From assembly GCF_008831285.2 (NCBI RefSeq), contig NC_045138.2:5051205-5115204 (forward strand): DNA of 64,000 bases, given 5' to 3'. The stretch comes from Nymphaea colorata. Its lineage: Eukaryota > Streptophyta > Magnoliopsida > Nymphaeales > Nymphaeaceae. Of this stretch, positions 59,040 to 64,000 are shown one piece after another. Below the pieces are notes generated by a model. It saw nothing but the letters and a program-made list of their open reading frames with translations. It ran no database searches and was not told where the DNA came from. A program made the position numbers and the translations under genes. Within the stretch, counting starts at the first letter, position 1. Each line of letters starts with the position of its first letter.

Positions 59040-62000
59040 ATGCCGAAGAGGGGAAAAGAGAGGGAGGAGGACGGGAACCCTAGCTCCGGCGACTCCGATG
59101 GTGACGCGCCGGCGAAGAAGGGCGCCAAGCGGTCGTTTGGCGGCAGCAGCGACGACGGGGTCGTCGTCTGCGAGGTATAATCCCTTGCCTTCTTCTGTAA
59201 TCGTTTTCCTTGTTTGCTTTCCTTACCGTGATAGTTTGGGCGGATGTCCTTGCTCCTTTTTCATCCCTTTCGCGGCAGTGAAGCCCTAACCCTTAAAATT
59301 TGTGCAAGGATAGACACGAAATGGTTAGAATATTCAATGATGAATGTTATCATTTCCGCTTTGGTTCCATATAGGTTCGTAGTTATTCACATTTCTGAAC
59401 CCTGCCTCTCCTTGCACGAAGACAAGTACGCCCAAGAAATGACGTCAGGAGGGCTTCTGTGATCTTATTTATTTGTTACATCTTGTTATTGTCATAATAG
59501 ATTTCGAGGAATCGGAGGGTATCGGTGAGGGTTTGGCAGGGTAAGCCGACGGTGGATATCCGCGAGTTTTACATGAAAGATGGAAAGCAGATGCCTGGGA
59601 AGAAAGGTTATTCATTTTTCTGCTTTTTCTATTTTATTATTCTTTCTTTTACTTCATTTTCTCATGAGTTGTTAGTTTTTCGGCTTAGCTAGTTTTCTGC
59701 CTGTCCGTTCATTGCTTTTTTGTGTTTGATGAGTTGATAGCCTTTGTGAAATGACTGAAAATGGATACTTATCTTCAGGGGAACTTTATTTTCATGGTTA
59801 TACTTCCTTTTTTCAGATCTTTCATTGTTTTCAGTTTATTTTTGGTGGTATCTTTCTTAAGGAATGATAAGATATACAAACAGGATGTCTTACTGCAAGA
59901 ATCCCTAACTTGTCAGTGAGCTGCATAAGGAAGATGCTCTACAAGAGGCCTTATATTAGACAAGGATCACTATATACGCTCTGCTGCAATGCAGTTGAAA
60001 ATATGTACCTACTGTTTTGGGGTTTGTTTGTTCGTTTCATGACACACTGTTAGGCCGTCTTTTTATGGGCTTGAGCCTTGAACAGCTTCTTTCATAGACT
60101 GAAACATTTGATACCTTGTCACATCGACAAGTCTGCCTTTGCAACATTTCTTGTTCATTGTTGACTGTACAATCTTCTTGAATTGGTGGGTGTGGGATTT
60201 GCTTAATTAGCTGCACTGGGGACCTGCTTAATTAGCTGCTCATGTAGGGTTTTTGGTTCTGGAATTCATCTTTAGAAGAATTTGTTTCATTGACTGAAAT
60301 TTGAGATGGTCATACTAATCAAAAGTATTGCCCAACATTGAAGATAGCCGTTGACATTTTAAAATAAACAAAAAGAAATATACACGGACATGCAGGATGA
60401 CATATATACATACATGTGAAAGAGGTTTTCTTGTTCATTCTTTAAAGGTAGTTAATAATGTCATGATGTTATAGATATTTGTTTTTTTTTTGGCAAGCTT
60501 TGATTATCTGAAGATTTTATAACCTTTTCTTGATATTGTTGTTTTCATTCTTGTTCGGTGATAAAATTGTTGTATTCTCAAAATATTGCTTATGTTGGCA
60601 GCTATCACAGAAACATTTGAATGTCTTCTTGTGTGCAGCTTTTCTTGGATAATATCTTCCACTTGTTCAGTTGGCTGCTCATATGGGATTCAACCTGAAT
60701 ACAACACACACGCACACACACAACACATTCTCCTTGTTCTGTTTCTAAACAGTAGCCCCCTTGGTGATTGTAGATTTTCATGGGGGGCACTTGGTCTGAT
60801 GCTTTTCTATTCGCTTCCATTTTTTTTATGAATTTGATGCATGATCATTTTAAATTGTGCTTCCTAAACATAAAAAACATGTGGGTTTTAGAGACACTCT
60901 ATTTATTCAATGTTCAAAAAAAAGATACCCGGTCACACGACAGAGAAATTACACATGCATGGATATAAAAAGTGTTCTAGATGCTTCCTCCCAATCTTTT
61001 TGGTTGAACAATCAGTCAGCTGACTAGATGTCTGGTTGGACCAATTTCTGGTCTGGCATTTAGTAAATGTTTCATCGTTGACCAACTAGAGATGTTTGGT
61101 ACATACTGAAAAAAATGGGTTTTTATTAGTTTTTTTTTTGCATTTTAAGATGTGTACTCATTTAAGATGTTGTTTAATTGAAGCTATAGATTTTATATGA
61201 TATAGATTCTGGCAGCAATGTACAAAACCTATATAGTTTACAAGTATATATAGAAGCATGCAATCATATATATGTCTGTGTTTTCTTGTACCTCCTTATT
61301 GGTTTTATTTTAGTCAACTGACTTGGACTAGCTGAAACTGACTAGTCTTAAGGTCTCAAGACTCTCAACTGACCTGTGTTTGATGTAACGATTTTTTGAT
61401 TACTGAGCCCACAATTTATGCACCTGAAGAAAACATACAACATGTTTGATCTGAAGTTCAGTGGATGAACACAAAATCATACTGACAGTCGGTAAGATCA
61501 ATCATGCAATACTGTCCAAGGAAAGGTTTTTTTTTTTTTTTTAATGAGAGTATTTAACAAGTTATTAAGTTCTTCTAATTTGATAAAATTTTATGAGAGT
61601 GCTTGTGGAAGGTATTTTAAAATCCTCATAATATTGGAATGACCCAGTGAATGGAATATGTTTGAACTTTGAATGGCACTGTTGTTGTTAATGACCATCA
61701 GACCATGTATTGGGCACTAATGCATCTAGCTCCTTGGCCAGTTAAAAAAATACCAGTTGCCAGTTATACTGTGTGGCATAGACACGTATCCATATAGAAG
61801 ATTATAACCATTTTTGTTTTACAAAATATAATTGTTACAAACATCATTTGTGCAGTGTGAAACATGTATTTTAGAAACTCGTTTTTTCATTTTCTTTTCT
61901 AAGGCAAAGTTCACTGCTCTATGGTATTGGATACTGGAAATTGCTTGGCGTTCCTATGTCAATTGTGGTACTTTGTTAGATGCGATTTCTGGATATTTAT

Positions 62001-63252
62001 TTTCACAGATAAGAAGCCAGTCTTTCTAAAAACGTGTGTATGTGTTGCATTTTAAAATGGTGCTTGGAGAGGCTGCATTAGAACAACTTTGAGAACTAAG
62101 GCTCTATTAGGGAACTTTTAGCTGGCCATCTCTCTGTATTTAACTAAAAAAGTGGTTCAATAACTATTAATTCCTAGAAATGGTACCCGCAATTGGCAGC
62201 TACCCCATTCCCTAGTGCATGACATTTTAAACACCAGCGAAAACCATGGTTAGTCTGCAGACTCACAATTTAGTGATAATTTCGATTAATGCAAGAACTA
62301 ATATAACCTGGCTCTTCTGTCAATCTGCATGCTTATCTTTTTTGTATTTTAGTGATATTATGGAGGGGATGCACATGACTGAGCTGCGAGCTTGGACTGT
62401 TGAAGCATGTCTCTGATGCTGCAAGCACATGACTGAGCTGCGAGCTTGGACTGTTGAAGCATGTCTCTGATGCTGCAAACTGAAGCTCAAGAATTTCTTG
62501 AACTCAAGCAGCATAGAACAATCTCATGCTTGTGATTTTTTACTCAAAAATTCTATTCTGTAAGTAAAATTGCAAATATTCACGTGGAACAATCATAACA
62601 GAAATTGCTAGTAGGCACCTGTTTGATGATCTCTCGCTAAATTTTTTGCATATGCAAAACAGCACATCTTTTAGAGGCCAGTGTATCCATAGCTAATTAG
62701 GAAGTTAATGCTCTTTCAAGCAACAATTCTATACTTATAACATTTAAGGTAACATCTAAACCATCAATTAGATTGTTCTTCATGCTTGAACCCTTCTTCC
62801 AGCCTCTTGGAGCATGAAAGATCTTAAGGTTTCCGTCATTGTATTAAGTTATTCTGAAGTTTTATAACTTGTAATAGTTTTGGTCCTTTTGAATCATTTT
62901 TGAGCCTTCGGTATGCAATTGTGCATGCTTTTTTTATTGTTAAAGCTAAATTGGATGTCACCTTCTGAATGGCAAAATGTGGATCTGTTTATTTGAAGTC
63001 CCAACTTTTTTTGTGATTACTCATGATCAAGTGGAAAATAACAATACTATTTTCCTTCCTTCTTTTTGCCCCCTCCAGGCATATCTCTATCTCTGGATCA
63101 GGTATACTTATTTCTTTTCTGCTTCTATTTGCCTACATATTTTACCTTCAGTCTCTTCTGTAGTTTATACTGTTGCTCTCTCTTCTTGCTAGTGGAAAAT
63201 TTTGCGTGACAATTTGGAGAAAATTGACAAGGCAGTGACGGAGAATTCTTAG
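59040..63252 (+). CDS. KIWI: Transcriptional coactivator KIWI (PC4/p15 family)
   Basis: KIWI is the small plant homologue of the ssDNA-binding RNA polymerase II coactivator PC4/p15, and acts in the nucleus. Four phase-consistent exons assemble: 59040-59174, 59501-59606, 63079-63101 (only 23 nt) and 63193-63252 (TAG). This gives 324 nt and 107 residues, the length I recall for the Arabidopsis protein. The N-terminal 45 residues are acidic/serine/lysine-rich (SSGDSDGDAPAKKGAKR). The PC4 domain follows: SRNRRVSVRVWQGKPTVDIR, EFYMKDGKQMPGKKG, then ISLSLDQWKILRDNLEKID. The start ATG is the first in the predicted transcript. Intron 2 is 3.5 kb and holds a tandem duplication but no recognised gene. 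All junctions are GT-AG and nothing suggests a defect. Confidence 0.95.
62371..62478 (+). repeat. Perfect 54-bp tandem duplication in KIWI intron 2
   Basis: The unit starting 'gcacatgactgagctgcgag' and ending 'tctctgatgctgcaa' occurs twice head to tail (62371-62424, 62425-62478) with no visible difference. Confidence 0.95.
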
Positions 63253-64000
63253 TGTAAGTGGACATCTTTTTAGTCACAGAATGGTTCTTAACGTTGATTA
63301 CATTCTCATGCCCTTTTAGGGCAATGGATGTGTTTTGTACCTTTCTCTCTAACCTGATCCTTTTGATATGTCTGGAGGTAGCTTGAAGCTCTTGGTCTAT
63401 ACTAGTTTGTTCATGGTCTGTATATTAAGCTTTTGTTGCTAGACACATTGCAGTGTTGTTCTTATGTGCAAGTCAAGATTTCTAGTGTATGTAGTTGCAT
63501 AATTTTAGTTGTAATAGAATATGCTTCGTTTTTTTGCACTAATTTCCAATTTAACTAGTTGGTCCACGGATACAGAAACTGTGATTAAGCTTCTGAAACG
63601 GGTAATTCATACATAGTTGGGTGGTGTTCTCTATCCATTTGTTGCGTGCAGCCATCACAATTCAAGCCTACATTTCCATGCACACTTTGCTCCATGTCAC
63701 ATTAGAAAGGTCAGCTGCCCTTTTGCTGGGGTAAGAGAATTGAGCCCTTGTGTGGTGCCTGGTTACATGTAACTGTTTATGCTTCAAATTTTCAGAGGAA
63801 TTATGTTTCTTCTATCTTTCTGTAACTTAGGCATTAGATCAGATATTTTCTGGTGATTTTACATGGAGCAGGTTTATGGGTTACATGCATGGCCCTAGTG
63901 TATGCACGGGCCAAACTGCCCCTCACAAGCCTGTGTGTGGGGACGTGGATTTGAGTGTGTGCATCGAGCATGTGGTCCGTCATCTTCTCTTTCTGAGAGC
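63253..64000. other. KIWI 3' UTR and downstream DNA
   Basis: The region directly after the stop is probably 3' UTR. No further gene is recognised before the window edge. Confidence 0.4.

Overview
This is nuclear DNA of a flowering plant. The window has intron-rich genes with GT-AG introns up to about 3.5 kb, AT-rich intergenic DNA full of MITEs and TA/CT microsatellites, a Ty1/copia retrotransposon with an initiator-tRNA-Met-type primer site, and decayed copies of plant gene families (TBL, PPR, vacuolar H+-pyrophosphatase). I cannot name the species.

Three genes can be assembled completely. (1) 23808-10026, minus strand: a ubinuclein (UBN1/UBN2) of the HIRA histone-chaperone complex, 13 exons, 740 codons. 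(2) 38233-32956, minus strand: the GPI-GlcNAc transferase subunit GPI1/PIG-Q, 9 exons, 710 codons. (3) 59040-63252, plus strand: the PC4/p15-type transcriptional coactivator KIWI, 4 exons, 107 codons. All three are housekeeping functions (chromatin assembly, ER GPI-anchor synthesis, transcription). Nothing suggests that they work as a unit.

Layout. 1-9.7 kb is repeat-rich and gene-poor. It has Harbinger-like MITEs with CTA/TTA target duplications, a cluster of hAT MITEs at 7.3-9.0 kb, a broken TBL acetyltransferase exon pair near 3.1-3.6 kb and a decayed coding remnant at 1.6-1.9 kb. 10-24 kb is UBN. 24-33 kb is mostly unassigned intergenic DNA with MITEs. 33-38 kb is PIG-Q. 38-59 kb is a nest of rearranged repeats. 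A 1.7-1.8 kb sequence occurs in inverted orientation at 41.07-42.89 and 57.08-58.74 kb. Between the two arms lie an LTR/GC-rich retroelement-like block, an H+-PPase pseudogene, a nearly intact but stop-riddled copia element (47.59-52.97 kb) and a PPR gene cut off at its 5' end by another element. 59-64 kb is KIWI and its 3' flank.

I found no new multi-gene system. The most instructive items are a MITE insertion in a UBN intron whose empty site is preserved in a neighbouring duplicate, the inverted duplication at 41/57 kb, the chimeric element that truncated the PPR gene, and a 12-bp-stem hairpin present in one copia LTR but not the other.
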